From: Blastobasis lacticolella
Taxonomy: Eukaryota; Arthropoda; Insecta; Lepidoptera; Blastobasidae
Length of the DNA stretch: 64,000 nucleotides
Assembly (NCBI GenBank): GCA_905147135.1
Contig: CAJHUS010000009.1
Location: 1 to 64,000, forward strand
Direction: 5' to 3'
The notes beneath the pieces were generated by a model. It was not told the origin of the DNA, did not search any database, and saw only the letters and a list, made by a program, of their open reading frames with translations. Positions 20,724 through 30,941 of this stretch are shown here, in pieces (position 1 is the stretch's first letter; every line of letters begins with the position of its first letter). A program made the position numbers and the translations under genes.

Positions 20724-21951
20724 GTTATAATAGGATCGCAACTCATTGTCATTTTTCTAAGTGTCAAAATACGGTTGATTTATTCAAAGGGGGCGCAAGG
20801 CATTTGGACTTAAAAAATTTCGACAAGTTGCGATCGTATTTAAAGGTATATTTTTTGTGGCTGAAGGTTGTACTAAGGTCATTAGGAACAACTTTTACAG
20901 TGGTCACTCTTTTTTGTGCTGCCTAGAAAAAACGTCGGGCCCCATTAGCGCCCCCTAGCGGCACCGCAGAGAAAAGTAACTCATACAAACGGTGTTCTCT
21001 ATCGCACCCCGCCATCAAAAGTATACGTTATAATAGGATCGTAACTCATCGTCATTTTTCCAAGTGTCAAAATACGGTTGATTTATTCAAAGGGGGCGCA
21101 AGGCATTTGGGCTTAAAAAATTTCGACAAGTTGCGATCGTATTTAAAGGTATATTTTTTGTGGCTGAAGGTTGTACTAAGGTCATTAGGAACAACTTTTA
21201 CAGTGGTCACTCTTTTTTGTGCTGCCTAGAAAAAACGTCGGGCCCCCCTAGCGCCCCCTAGCGGCACCGCAGAGAAAAGTGTCCCATACAAACGGTGTTC
21301 TCTATCGCACCCCGCCATCAAAATTATACGTAATAATAGGATCGCAACTCATCGTCATTTTTCTAGGTGTCAAAATACGGTTGATTTACTCAAAGGGGAG
21401 AAAAGTGTCCCATACAAACGGTGTTCCTGGGGGTGTTCTTTATCATGTCCCGCTATCAAAAGTATACGTTATAATAGGATCGTAACTCATCGTCATTTTT
21501 CCAAGTGTCAGAATACGGTTGATTTACTCAAAGGGGGCGCAAGGCATTTGGACTTAAAAAAACTTCGACAAGTTGCGACCGTATTTTAAGGTATATTTTT
21601 TGTGGCTGAAGGTTGTACTAAGGTCATTAGGAACAACTTTTACAGTGGCCACTCTTTTTTGTGCTGCCAAGAAAAAAAGTCGGGCCCAAATGCCTTGCGC
21701 CCCCTTTGAGTAAATCAACCGTATTCTGACACTTAGAAAAATGACGATGACTTGCGATCCTATTATAACGTATACTTTTGATGGCGGGATGTGATAGAGA
21801 ACACCGTTTGTATGGGACACTTTTCTCTGCGGTGCCGCTAGGGGGCGCTAGGGGGGCCCAATTTTATTTCTGAGTGGTGCAATAAAAAATATACCTAAAA
21901 ATACGATTGCAACTTGTCGAATTTTTTTAAGTCCAAATGCCTTGCGTTAAG

Positions 21952-22098
21952 TCTCAAAATGTCCCAGTTGCAAAATGTCCACTGGTAAAAAAATGTGCTA
22001 GTCGCAAAATGTCCAAGTTGCAAAATGTCCAGGTTGCAAAATGTCCAGGTCGCAAAATGTTCACATTGTAAAATATCACTATATAAGTCGCTAAATGT
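21952..22098. repeat. 16-bp minisatellite
   Basis: About eight or nine tandem units of a 16-17 bp motif close to (T/C)GCAAAATGTCCAGGT follow the 303-bp array directly. The central units (about 22012-22060) are nearly identical, while the outer ones drift. Confidence 0.85.
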
Positions 22099-22194
22099 TG
22101 TAAACACTTATTACTCATGAGTTGCCGCTTATATTTATATACTTATTTCACGATATATTACGTATTTATATTTGTTTTTACATTACTAAGGCGG

Positions 22195-22420
22195 AAAACA
22201 AGCTTACGGTCTGCCTGATGGCAAGTAATCACCGCAGCCTATGGACGTTTGCAATACCAGGGGCATCACCCACGCGTTGCCGAGCCCGTAAAAACCCTTT
22301 TACCCCTTTCTTGGAGAACTCCATGTTGTACTCTCCAGGTAGTTCATTCCACAACCTTAGTGTGCGTGGGAAAAAGTTTCTTTGGAACCGCACAATTCGC
22401 GACCAATTTGGCTCCAAGGT
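22195..22420 (-). mobile_element. Jockey/CR1-like LINE 3' end
   Basis: The minus frame 22417-22229 gives the C-terminal end of a LINE polymerase: R-T-L-R-L-W-N-E-L-P, then a F-x-K-G-V-K-G-F-L-R-A-R-Q-R block, G-D-A-P-G-I-A and a stop. A GCCATCAGGCAGACCGTAAG-type 3' UTR follows. Related pieces lie at 43615-44455, 53215-53425 and 60255-60480. Only the end is present. Confidence 0.75.
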
Positions 22421-22823
22421 GTGAGGACTCCCTGTCGGTGGCGAGCGGTGCGATGATATATTTATTTATCAACGATATCAAACTATACGAAAAGAGCAGG
22501 TATATTGCTGACTGTGCGGTGTTTCCGGGTGGTTGGTGGGCCCACTGAAAACCAGCGTTGTAGTACACGTCAAGCGACCTTAACATTATGCTGAGGGGGT
22601 CCAGTCGCACTGGAAGCCGCGACACGAACTTTAAACAATGCCACTGGGAATAGATGAACTGTAGGTGGGTACATTTATTATTATACTTCTTTCTTTTTCT
22701 TGTTCTCCTTACATTATTTTTATTATCTGTACGCTTTTTTTTTTGTTATATTAGGTATCTTATCGTGTCGTCGTTTTATACGAGACATTTATATCAGTTT
22801 CAAACTAAACTCGCGTTCTTTAC
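22421..22823. other. No gene recognised
   Basis: A pyrimidine-rich stretch runs from about 22680 to 22750. No coding sequence is supported. The last five bases, TTTAC (22819-22823), are the left target duplication of Copia B. Confidence 0.5.
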
Positions 22824-23067
22824 TGAAGGGTTTTTAGCAATAAAAAGCATAGGATTCACAGAATAACACTTGATATTTATTTTGTAAGAACACGACACTT
22901 GTCTATCGATAAACCAGAGAAAAAGCGAGAGAGCGAGACAACGCTATATATTTTGCTTTCTAAACTATTCTAGTATTAGGATGCTGAATAAAGTATGTCA
23001 TGAGACACACATATAAAGTAAACAAGATATCAACTATTGAAACTGGTTGGTTTATATCAACTCAACA
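22824..23067 (-). repeat. Copia B LTR 1 (outer 3' LTR)
   Basis: 244 bp, TGAAGGG..CTCAACA on the plus strand (TG..CA in element orientation). Preceded by TTTAC. The inner flank CTTCCCTTTAAACC is a good polypurine tract on the minus strand. Confidence 0.93.
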
Positions 23068-23124
23068 CTTCCCTTTAAACCAAACAGTTAAACAAAATTA
23101 CAACTATAACGTGCAAAGTAAGTA

Positions 23125-24851
23125 GGGTAAACTATCCAGTTATTGGCACTTTAAGAGCTCGCTTTCGCTGTCGTCGGAAACAAATACTGAAATTAATACA
23201 CATATGCAACCTATCCCACAATCTTTTTAAAACTTTGAAGTTGGTAGTCTAATCTTTGTATCGATGGTAGTTGCTATCTTGCCAAACAGTGTAATAAATA
23301 TTTTATAAGCAAAATTCTAAAAGCTTATCAAAATACCCATTACTGGCATAGTAAGTCTCAATATTAGCATTAATAAAGCTAATTATTGACACTCAGGTTG
23401 TAAGTGGATAGGTGTAGAGCAAGTGTAGGGAAGGTTTTAGATAGGTGTAGGATGGGGGAAGGGTAGGAGTAGGGTAGGGTAACAGTAGGTGTAGAGCAGG
23501 GTAGGGTAGGTGTAGGGTAAGGTGGGGGTGAGACAACGCGCGAGCGAAGTCGCGCCGGGCCAAGTAGTAATAAAAATTAAAATTCAATCATAAAAATTTC
23601 TCCTGTTTTATTTAAGAGTCCTTATGACACTAAAACATTTACAAAAGCAGTCATTCCTACTTTATTAGTGGAAAATTTCCATCTTCATATTCTATAACTA
23701 TTTTAATCACATGTTTTACTTACGAAATACTAATAAATTATCTAAAAACCTTAAAAACAAAATTATCTTCTAATAAACCAGGCGTACGAATTGAAATATC
23801 TGGATGGCGTCTAATAAAAAGCTGAAACTACTTTTCCCTGGGAATATTGTTTTCGAAGAGGTTGGGTCTCCCGCTTTTTTTATAAACTCTGCAACGCTTT
23901 CCTTTTCGGAAATCCCTTTTTGTAACAGGCAGTTAACCAATGTATTATTTCAGCCTCTTCTTCATTATTAAGTACTGGACTTGGACCAGGATCCACTGCG
24001 GATTATGATTGGGGTTGTTCAACCAAAATTGCAGGGTAGCTCGAGGCACTTGGAACCTCTTTTGCTGCCTGTTTCTTAAGACATGGCATTTTTAATTGCG
24101 CTTAACGCATTTTTTAATGATTTTTCTCAATATCGGTTTCTTTTATATTCTACTTTATTTCGTGGCTTCATAATGCAATATGCAGCTAAAATAAACAAAA
24201 AGTGTTATTGGTATCAACTATCCTAATATTGGCATCGACTATTCTAATATTGGCACCACTGCCAATAATAGATTTTTTCATATTGGCACAGGGGCCAATA
24301 TTTGGAAAACACTATATACAAACAAAAATTGTAATACAGAATCGAATATACACTTTAAGCCTTTACGACTAAACTCTAAAGTTGATAGTCACAAAATATT
24401 ACAATATCCTAAATATTAGCAGTAGTGCCAATAATAACATGCCTTGTAAATTGTTGTTCTAAATGTTGGCACCTCAATTAAACAAACTATGTTAATATAA
24501 ATTGAATAAATATAAGCTAAATTAACTGCTTAAAGAGGTTCAGATGCCTACAAAACAACTTGCAAACATTTTGTTGTTGAAATTAACCTATTATAATAGC
24601 GTTCGCAAAGGTCTTACCTTAACAAAAAACCAAAATTTTGCACCGAAATATGAGCACACAACTGAAGTTGTTGACAGTAAGCCGTCATATTGTTTACTGG
24701 TGTTGTGTTGCCACTTTTAAAATAGAAATATACCTACACTTTTGATTTTTTACTGAAGTTACTCTGAGTAATCTGTGGTATCCTTGTTTTTTTAATCTAA
24801 ATGCAAAAGTGCCAATAACTGGAGGGGTGCCAACGAAAGGGTAGGCTACCC
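23125..24851. mobile_element. pogo/Tigger-like DNA transposon inside Copia B unit 1
   Basis: The 1727-bp insertion begins GGGTAAACTATCC and ends with the inverse of GGGTAGCCTACCC. A second shared block, CCAGTTATTGGCACTTT, lies just inside both ends. TA flanks it on both sides (23123-23124, 24852-24853). On the minus strand around 24100-23770 a broken frame carries a V-P-R-x-T-L-Q-F block, then E-E-E-A-E and a R-x-H-P-D-I-S-I-R-T-P block, the helix-turn-helix (CENP-B-like) part of pogo/Tigger transposases. The catalytic domain is not recognised, so the copy is internally deleted or decayed. A GTAGGG minisatellite (23397-23531) also sits inside. Confidence 0.75.
23397..23531. repeat. GTAGGG-rich minisatellite
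   Basis: Imperfect repeats of GTAGGGTAGG and GTGTAGAGCA-type units. The same flavour of repeat forms the 3' UTR of the LINE at 26999-28570, so this may be a fragment of that LINE family caught in the pogo-like element. The G-runs could fold as G-quadruplex. Confidence 0.7.
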
Positions 24852-24909
24852 TATGTACCTACATTAAACAAAAATAAACAATAATAATGTTTATAAAAAG
24901 AAACATAAT

Positions 24910-26998
24910 CTAAATTTTTAAACCTATGTTTAAAATACAGTTTGAATGTTTTTCCTTAGTTAAAGGTTTGGTTAATATATCAGCAGGCATGCGTTCGGTT
25001 GGCAAATATTCTAAGTTTACAATTTTATCCTTTAGAATGTCTCTAACAAAATGGTGTCTTATATCAATATGTTTACTCCTACTATGATGCATTTGACTAT
25101 TACAGAGTTTTTGGGCAGATTGATTATCATTAAACAATGTTACAGACAGTTCAATACCTAAACATTCAAATAAAAAGGTTCGAAGAAACTTGGCTTCTTT
25201 GGCACCTTCAGACAAAGCCATGTACTCGGCCTCCGTACTGGACAGCGCGACGGTGCGCTGCTTCCTGCTCTCCCACGACACCGCCGCGGCCCCGAGCTTA
25301 AACACGTAGCCCGTGTACGAGCGCCTGTCGAGCTGGTCCGCCGCCCAGTCCGCGTCTACGAAACCTGTAATACACAACTCTGATTTTCCGTAGACGATGC
25401 TGTAGTCTTGCGTTCCCTTCAGATATCTGAGGACGCGCTTGGCAGCTTTCCAGTGGATTTCCGAGTGACAGTTGTTGAACTGGCTAAGCACGCTGGCAGC
25501 ATGGGCAATGTCGGGCCTCGTACAAACTGCTATGTACATTATACATCCAATTATGCTTCTGTACTGTGAATGTATGTCCTGTTCTTCGCCCCTTTCTAGC
25601 TTGATTCCATTCTCCAATGGGGTACCTGATACCTTACAGTCCAGCATTTTAAAGTGTTCTAAAACTTTCTTAATGTAAGTTTTCTGGTCAAGAATTATTG
25701 TTCCTTCTTCTTGTCGTAACCGCATACCGAGCACATGTGTCGCCTGGCCCAGGTCCTTCATCTCGAACATTTTCATCAAATCTGTTTTCAGTTGTGCTTT
25801 TTCAGGTGTATTTTTGCTGAACAATAAGATATCGTCCACATACAAAGCCAATATCATCAGATCATCTGACACAGTGCCCTGCTTCACATAGACACATGGC
25901 TCACTTTGTGACTTCTTGAATTTCAGATCAGTTAATGCTTTATCTATTTTGTCATACCACGCTTTTGACGCCTGTTTCAGTCCATATATTGCTTTATTCA
26001 GTTTAAATACATAGTTCTGTTTTCCTTCTACTTTATATCCTTCTGGTTGTTCCATATACACCGTTTCTTTCAGGTCACCATTTAAGAAAGCTGTTTTCAC
26101 ATCTAAATGATCAACTTGCATACTCAGGTTTGCAGCCAAGGCGAGCAAGGTACGTATTGTGGAATATCTCACAACAGGCGAGTAAGTTTCATCATAGTCG
26201 ATTCCAAACTTCTGGGTAAAACCTTTTGCCACGAGGCGTGCTTTGTAGCGTTCTACTTCTCCATTGCTATCACGCTTCTTCTTGAAGACCCATTTGCATT
26301 TCACAGGTTTCTTATCAGTCGGTAGTTCTCTTAATGTCCATGCTTTATTATTCTCAAAAGATTGATACTCATCTTTCATAGCAGCAATCCATTTCTCTTT
26401 TTCAGGTCCCGATAGAGCCTCTTGCACTGTCAGTGGTTCATCATCGCTCAGGTAGGTTTGAGTAGTTGTTGCTATCGCTGCTACTTCATATTCGTCTGAT
26501 GTCGCCTCATCTGAAGTCATATTAGGATTCCAAGTTAAATCTTTTGAATCGTCAGCAAAAGAAGAATCTGAGGATTGAATCTCAACAACCTCCTGTTCTA
26601 TTTCAGGTGCAGTGGTTTCCCTGAATATTTGTACAGGAACAATACTACCCTGATTTACCTCTAGTGGCATACCGATAGTCTCAGTTTCGGTTCGAGCTGG
26701 AACTTCTTGATCTATGTGCCTTTTATTTTCCAAAAACTGAACATCTCTAGATTTAACACATTTAGCTGGGTTACTTGGATACAATAGTCGGTATCCTTTT
26801 GACTCTGTGCAATAACCTACAAATATGCATTTTTCACTTTTGGTATCTAGCTTTTTGCGGTTTTCTTTTGGTATCATTACGTATGCGATGCATCCAAATA
26901 CTCTTAAATTGGATAAATCAACTTTCTTACCGCTCCATTTCTCCTCTGGTGTTCTTCCTAGTACTGCTCGGGTTGGTGCTCTATTCTTCAGATAAATG
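24910..26998 (-). CDS. Copia B unit 1: integrase C-terminus, reverse transcriptase, RNase H
   Basis: One uninterrupted minus-strand frame runs from the nested LINE junction at 26998 down to the stop at 24910, about 696 codons. It resumes integrase at the L-K-N-R-A-P and G-R-T-P-E-E-K-W block and passes an acidic linker. The RT follows with V-K-T-A-F-L-N-G, Y-G-L-K-Q-A-S-K-A-W-Y and catalytic Y-V-D-D-I-L-L, and the RNase H with D-A-D-W, S-W-E-S-R-K-Q-R-T, S-T-E-A-E-Y and the final I-D-I-R-H-H-F. All catalytic residues I can check are present. The frame is cut from gag and integrase by the LINE insertion, so it cannot form the normal polyprotein. Confidence 0.92.
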
Positions 26999-28570
26999 TC
27001 TATCTTCTCTTCTATGTAATCTTCTCTTTGCCAAATGTTAGATCAGTGCCCACTAATGTACAAATAAAAGGCGAAAATTTGAATTTTGTTGATTCTACAG
27101 TATTTTTAGGCTTTACCCTGGATAATAAATTGCAATGGGGTCCTCACATTGATAAATTGGCGAAAAGGCTAAGTTCTGCAGCATATGCTGTAAAGAAAAT
27201 ACGGAGTATTTCTGACGAGGCTACAGCAAGATTAGTTTACTTTAGTTATTTCCACAGTATTATGGCCTATGGCATACTGCTGTGGGGACACGCTGCCGAC
27301 TGGCACAATGTATTTGTATTGCAGAAAAGGGCTATTCGCGCGATTTATCAATTGAGACCTAGAACTTCACTAAGAGATAAATTCAGGAACATTGATATAA
27401 TGACGATGCCGTCACAATATATATATGAGAATTTAATGTATGTTCATAAAAATTTACACTTATTTAAGAAGAATAGTGATGTTCATAATATTAATACGAG
27501 AAATAAAGATAAGCTTGTTGCTGGTGCTTGTCGTCTAGCCAAAGTCCACAAATCATTTATGGGTCAATGTGTACGCTTTTATAATAAGGTTCCAACAGAT
27601 ATTCAGAATTTACCATTGAATAAATTTAAAGTCGCTATAAAAAACAAATTATGTCAAAAAAGTTATTATAGTATATCTGAATATGTAAATGACAAAAGTC
27701 CATGGGACTGAACTGCTGTTCTATACAGGTATTTACTTTTAAGATAGTATATAGGACAAATAATGTATTAGTACATAAGACATGTTTAAAAAAAAAAGAA
27801 TTAACGTAGGCTCTGTGGGTTTCTTGCCGTTTCTTTCCCCCACAGAGAACCACCTTGGAAGCGGCGTTAATTTTCCTTCCTCTCCCACACATGGTGTCTC
27901 CTGTCTGCGCTAGGGTAGGGGTAGGGTAGTAGTTAGAGTAGGGGTAGGGTAGGGTAGGAGTAAGATAGCGGTAAGGTAGTATAGGGTGGGGTAGGGGTAA
28001 GATAGTGGTAGGGTCGGGGTAAGATAGTGGTAGGGTAGGGGTAAGGTAGTGGTAGGGTAGGGTTAAGGCAATGGTAGGATAGGGTAGGGGTAAGGTAGCG
28101 ATAGGGTAGGGATAGGATAGAGTAGGGTGGGAGCACCTACCTATCACATGCAGCATGTGTGATGCACGCTCACTTAAAAGTCTGTCTGGCGGTGGCGTGG
28201 GGGCCGGGTCGCTCTTTTCCCTCAAATATGGTTGAATTGGACGATGGCTGGGTCCTGCGTTATACTCGTGAACGGGTGCTGCCTTGGTGGACTGGCTTAC
28301 TCTTGCTGTAGTTTTAGGTGGTTTTTCTTAATTATACTAGACATACCTACGAGTATATAATATAATATAGCGTTTCGGCTCTGTCTGGCATTGTCGAGCC
28401 CGGTTCGGTTGTGGTTGGCGAGGGATACGTTTATCTACAGCCATAGGGCGGTCAGCGTGTCACTGTGTGTTTCCTTCCTACTTTCCTACCCCCCTCCTTT
28501 TTGACGATTGAAAGAGATATTTAATGTCCTAATCAATAAAGAAATTTTGATTTTGATGATTTTGATTTTG
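26999..28570 (+). mobile_element. 5'-truncated LINE nested in Copia B unit 1
   Basis: It is inserted in the integrase of Copia B, with AATG repeated at both edges (26995-26998, 28571-28574). The frame 27028-27711 is the C-terminal third of a CR1/Jockey-like polymerase: F-L-G-F-T-L-D, W-G-P-H-I, L-S-S-A-A-Y-A-V-K-K-I-R, Y-F-S-Y-F-H-S-I-M-A-Y-G, then L-Q-K-R-A-I-R-A-I-Y. A long 3' UTR with a GTAGGG minisatellite follows, and the element ends in a (TTTTGA)n-type tail. Orientation is opposite to Copia B. The same insertion at the same base recurs in unit 2. Confidence 0.88.
27911..28133 (+). repeat. GTAGGG minisatellite in LINE 3' UTR
   Basis: About 220 bp of imperfect GGGTAGGGGTA and GTAAGATAGTG-type units within the 3' UTR of the nested LINE. 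It has many G3 runs on the plus strand. The identical array in unit 2 is at 33943-34165. Confidence 0.85.
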
Positions 28571-28574
28571 AATG

Positions 28575-28915
28575 GCTGTGTTTACAGCCTCTGCCCAGAA
28601 CTGCTTGTTGAGGCCCGCATCTTGTAGCATGCATCTCGCAGCCTCCATCATGGTACGGTTCGCCCTCTCTGCCACACCATTCTGCTGCGGTGTGTGCGGC
28701 ATTGATGTCTGGTGGATGATACCCTCCTCGCTTAGATACATCTGGAATTTGTTGTTAACATATTCACGTCCATTGTCTGTTCTAAGGATTTTTATCTTAC
28801 AACCAGTCTGATTTTCTACTAGACTCTTGAATTTTCTAAAATGATAAAATACTTCATCTTTGGTTTTTATAAGATAACCAAAAGTCATTCTAGTGAAGTC
28901 ATCAATGAACGTCAA
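28575..28915 (-). pseudogene. Copia B unit 1 integrase core segment
   Basis: The minus frame carries T-F-I-D-D-F-T-R, then the second catalytic aspartate in R-T-D-N-G-R-E-Y, and the catalytic glutamate in the P-Q-Q-N-G-V-A-E-R-A-N-R-T region, ending in F-W-A-E-A-V-N-T-A at the LINE junction. It lies in a different frame from the gag part, which overlaps it by 4 bases, so a frameshift in the C-G-x-L-S-H region separates the first catalytic aspartate from the rest. Confidence 0.9.
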
Positions 28916-30504
28916 AAGATATCTGGCATTACCATATGAGGGAACAGATGTGAGAGAGTGGCCCTATGGCCACAAAGATCTGAATGTACTAAACCCAGCT
29001 TTTCATTGGCTCTATTTAAAGACCTTTTTGGAAATGGAGCTCTAAATTGCTTTCCCTCAATGCAAGCAATACAAGGTGTTGTTTGGTTATTAGTGTAATC
29101 TATTCCACTAGCCATACCTTTACGAAGTAGTTCCATGCTTCGCTTGTTTAAATGGCCAAGCCTCCGGTGCCATAGATCCTGAGACGTCTCGACGTTCAGC
29201 ATATTAGCCACATCTACTTGATTATTCTCCGCAGCAGATAATTGATCCATACCTGCTGGTTCAGTCTCAAATAAAGGGTGGTCTTCAGCTAGTTGACTAA
29301 AGCCCGTGGGGGGGCTCACAGTGTCCAATTGGTAGACACCATTCCTCATGGCGGCAGTAGCAACCTTTTGTCCGCCACTGAAAAGGCAACATGTGTCATT
29401 ATCAAAGTCCACCTTGAGTCCTTTTGAAGTCATCTTGCTGACAGAGAGCAGATTCGCAGACAAGTCTGGCACATATATGACACCAGTAAGTTTTGTAGCA
29501 CTGTTTTGTCCTTTGAGCCACACTTCCACATCACCATGTCCTTCGCTTTTTACTTTTTGTTTATTCGCCACAGTCACATAGCGAGTAGTGTCCTCAACAA
29601 AATTGACAAGCAGGTCCTTGTTGTTTGTCATGTGACAAGTGGCGCCAGAGTCCACATACCAGGCGCTTGTATTTATATCAGCAGACAATGCTGTCAGGAA
29701 TGTATAGTCCCAATCGGTAGTTAACTGGCATTTTTCACTTTTGTTCACATTCTTTGTTGGACAATTCTTGATAACATGACCTGTCTTCTTGCAATTATAA
29801 CATTTTGGAGGATATTTGTATCCATTTCGTGGTGAAGGTTTGGTAAACAGAGCACTTTCTTCATTTCTATCAAAATCTCTGCGCAATATTTCTTGCAGAA
29901 GTTTGCTCTTGACTGTTTCGCTACTCAGTTTGATGTTCGAATTTTCCAGAGCCATGATGAGCGGGTCATAGTCAGGTGATAGACCGCTTAACATTAATAC
30001 AGCAAGAAAATCATCTTCCAATGGAGCATTGATGTCCCGTAGTTGCTGATCTAGATCCCCGATCTGCGAGATATACGCCTCCATGTTATCACCAAACTGC
30101 TCCAGTTTGATCCCGAATAGTGTTCGCAGCAGTCCCAGGCGCCTGCACAGCCCTTTATCTTCATATGCCTTTCTGAGGTTAATCCATGCTTCAAAACCAC
30201 TTGTCGCGTTTCTGACGTGCGTGAAAGCTGTTGGCTGCACCATTAAGCAGATCTTGGCTAGCGCCCGTTGCTGTTTCCGGTCATCGGTGACCATCGGTCT
30301 ACCGCCATCTTGTTCAGACTCGATGATGCAGTCCCACAGGTCTTCGTGGATTAAATACATTTTCATAAGGAACTTCCATGTTCCATAGTTCGAAATCCCA
30401 GTAAGCTTTTCAAAATTTATGGTCAAACCCGATGAATTAACGTTAGCCGTAGTTTTTGAGGCGCCATCGCGGGCCGTACCGGCCCGTGTTTTTTCGCTCG
30501 ACAT
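28912..30504 (-). CDS. Copia B unit 1: gag, protease and integrase N-terminus
   Basis: The 530-codon minus-strand frame starts at the ATG ending at 30504, 64 bp inside the primer site. It has Copia Gag (F-E-K-L-T-G-I-S-N-Y, L-C-R-R-L-G-L-L, E-D-D-F-L-A-V-L-M-L-S-G-L), an intact C-C-H-C knuckle (C-Y-N-C-K-K-T-G-H-V-I-K-N-C) near residue 240, an intact protease site D-S-G-A-T near 290, the H-H-C-C finger (W-H-R-R-L-G-H-L, C-I-A-C) and the first catalytic aspartate in H-S-D-L-C-G. It then reads out of frame and stops. Confidence 0.92.
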   Translation of the reverse strand: MSSEKTRAGTARDGASKTTANVNSSGLTINFEKLTGISNYGTWKFLMKMYLIHEDLWDCIIESEQDGGRPMVTDDRKQQRALAKICLMVQPTAFTHVRNATSGFEAWINLRKAYEDKGLCRRLGLLRTLFGIKLEQFGDNMEAYISQIGDLDQQLRDINAPLEDDFLAVLMLSGLSPDYDPLIMALENSNIKLSSETVKSKLLQEILRRDFDRNEESALFTKPSPRNGYKYPPKCYNCKKTGHVIKNCPTKNVNKSEKCQLTTDWDYTFLTALSADINTSAWYVDSGATCHMTNNKDLLVNFVEDTTRYVTVANKQKVKSEGHGDVEVWLKGQNSATKLTGVIYVPDLSANLLSVSKMTSKGLKVDFDNDTCCLFSGGQKVATAAMRNGVYQLDTVSPPTGFSQLAEDHPLFETEPAGMDQLSAAENNQVDVANMLNVETSQDLWHRRLGHLNKRSMELLRKGMASGIDYTNNQTTPCIACIEGKQFRAPFPKRSLNRANEKLGLVHSDLCGHRATLSHLFPHMVMPDIF

Positions 30505-30568
30505 TGCGAATCCAAGCTATATGCCTTGTTTGCGTAAAATAATATAATATTCCACTTCACGATTTTAA

Positions 30569-30580
30569 GCTCTGCTACCA
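30569..30580 (-). promoter_or_regulatory. Primer-binding site, initiator tRNA-Met 3' end (unit 1)
   Basis: GCTCTGCTACCA abuts LTR 2 at 30581. It corresponds to the 3' terminal bases of initiator tRNA-Met including CCA, the usual retroelement priming mode and different from Copia A. Confidence 0.85.
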
Positions 30581-30824
30581 TGAAGGGTTTTTAGCAATAA
30601 AAAGCATAGGATTCACAGAATAACACTTGATATTTATTTTGTAAGAACACGACACTTGTCTATCGATAAACCAGAGAAAAAGCGAGAGAGCGAGACAACG
30701 CTATATATTTTGCTTTCTAAACTATTCTAGTATTAGGATGCTGAATAAAGTATGTCATGAGACACACATATAAAGTAAACAAGATATCAACTATTGAAAC
30801 TGGTTGGTTTATATCAACTCAACA
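30581..30824 (-). repeat. Copia B LTR 2 (shared middle LTR)
   Basis: 244 bp, near-identical to LTR 1 and LTR 3. It serves as 5' LTR of unit 1 and 3' LTR of unit 2. On its left is the unit-1 primer site and on its right the unit-2 polypurine tract, so no host bases separate the units. Confidence 0.93.
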
Positions 30825-30941
30825 CTTCCCTTTAAACCAAACAGTTAAACAAAATTACAACTATAACGTGCAAAGTAAGTACCTATGTACCTACATTAAA
30901 CAAAAATAAACAATAATAATGTTTATAAAAAGAAACATAAT

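Larger units (their letters stand above)
18574..21946. repeat. 303-bp tandem array capped by inverted terminal units
   Basis: Unit starts (GACTTAAAAAA..TTCGACAAGTTGCGATC) occur at 18831, 19135, 20807 and 21110. The period is 303-304 bp once the hAT-like insertion (19363-20723) is removed. Each full unit contains an 80-bp GTGGCTGAAGGTTGTACTAA segment, the block TAGCGCCCCCTAGCGGCACC and the block CATCAAAAGTATACGTTATA. A partial unit begins near 21400 and another runs 21551-21687. The first unit (18574-18830) and the last (21688-21946, inverted) share a shorter variant, where the 80-bp segment is replaced by a roughly 22-bp CACACCACCCA/GCACCACTCAG version. The array therefore has terminal units of the same type in opposite orientation. 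No coding sequence is seen. Confidence 0.85.

Noticed and set aside
18574..22098. CRISPR-like array
   Set aside because: The repeats are about 303 bp or 16 bp without unique spacers, and the context is insect nuclear DNA.
22775..22800. GAGACATTTATA shared with the right flank of Copia B at 36951 as an extended target duplication
   Set aside because: The string is not adjacent to the LTRs on either side, while TTTAC is; probably chance.
27635..28225. 196-codon Pro/Tyr/Leu-rich protein on the minus strand (also 33667-34257)
   Set aside because: It is a read-through of the GTAGGG minisatellite antisense to the LINE 3' UTR.
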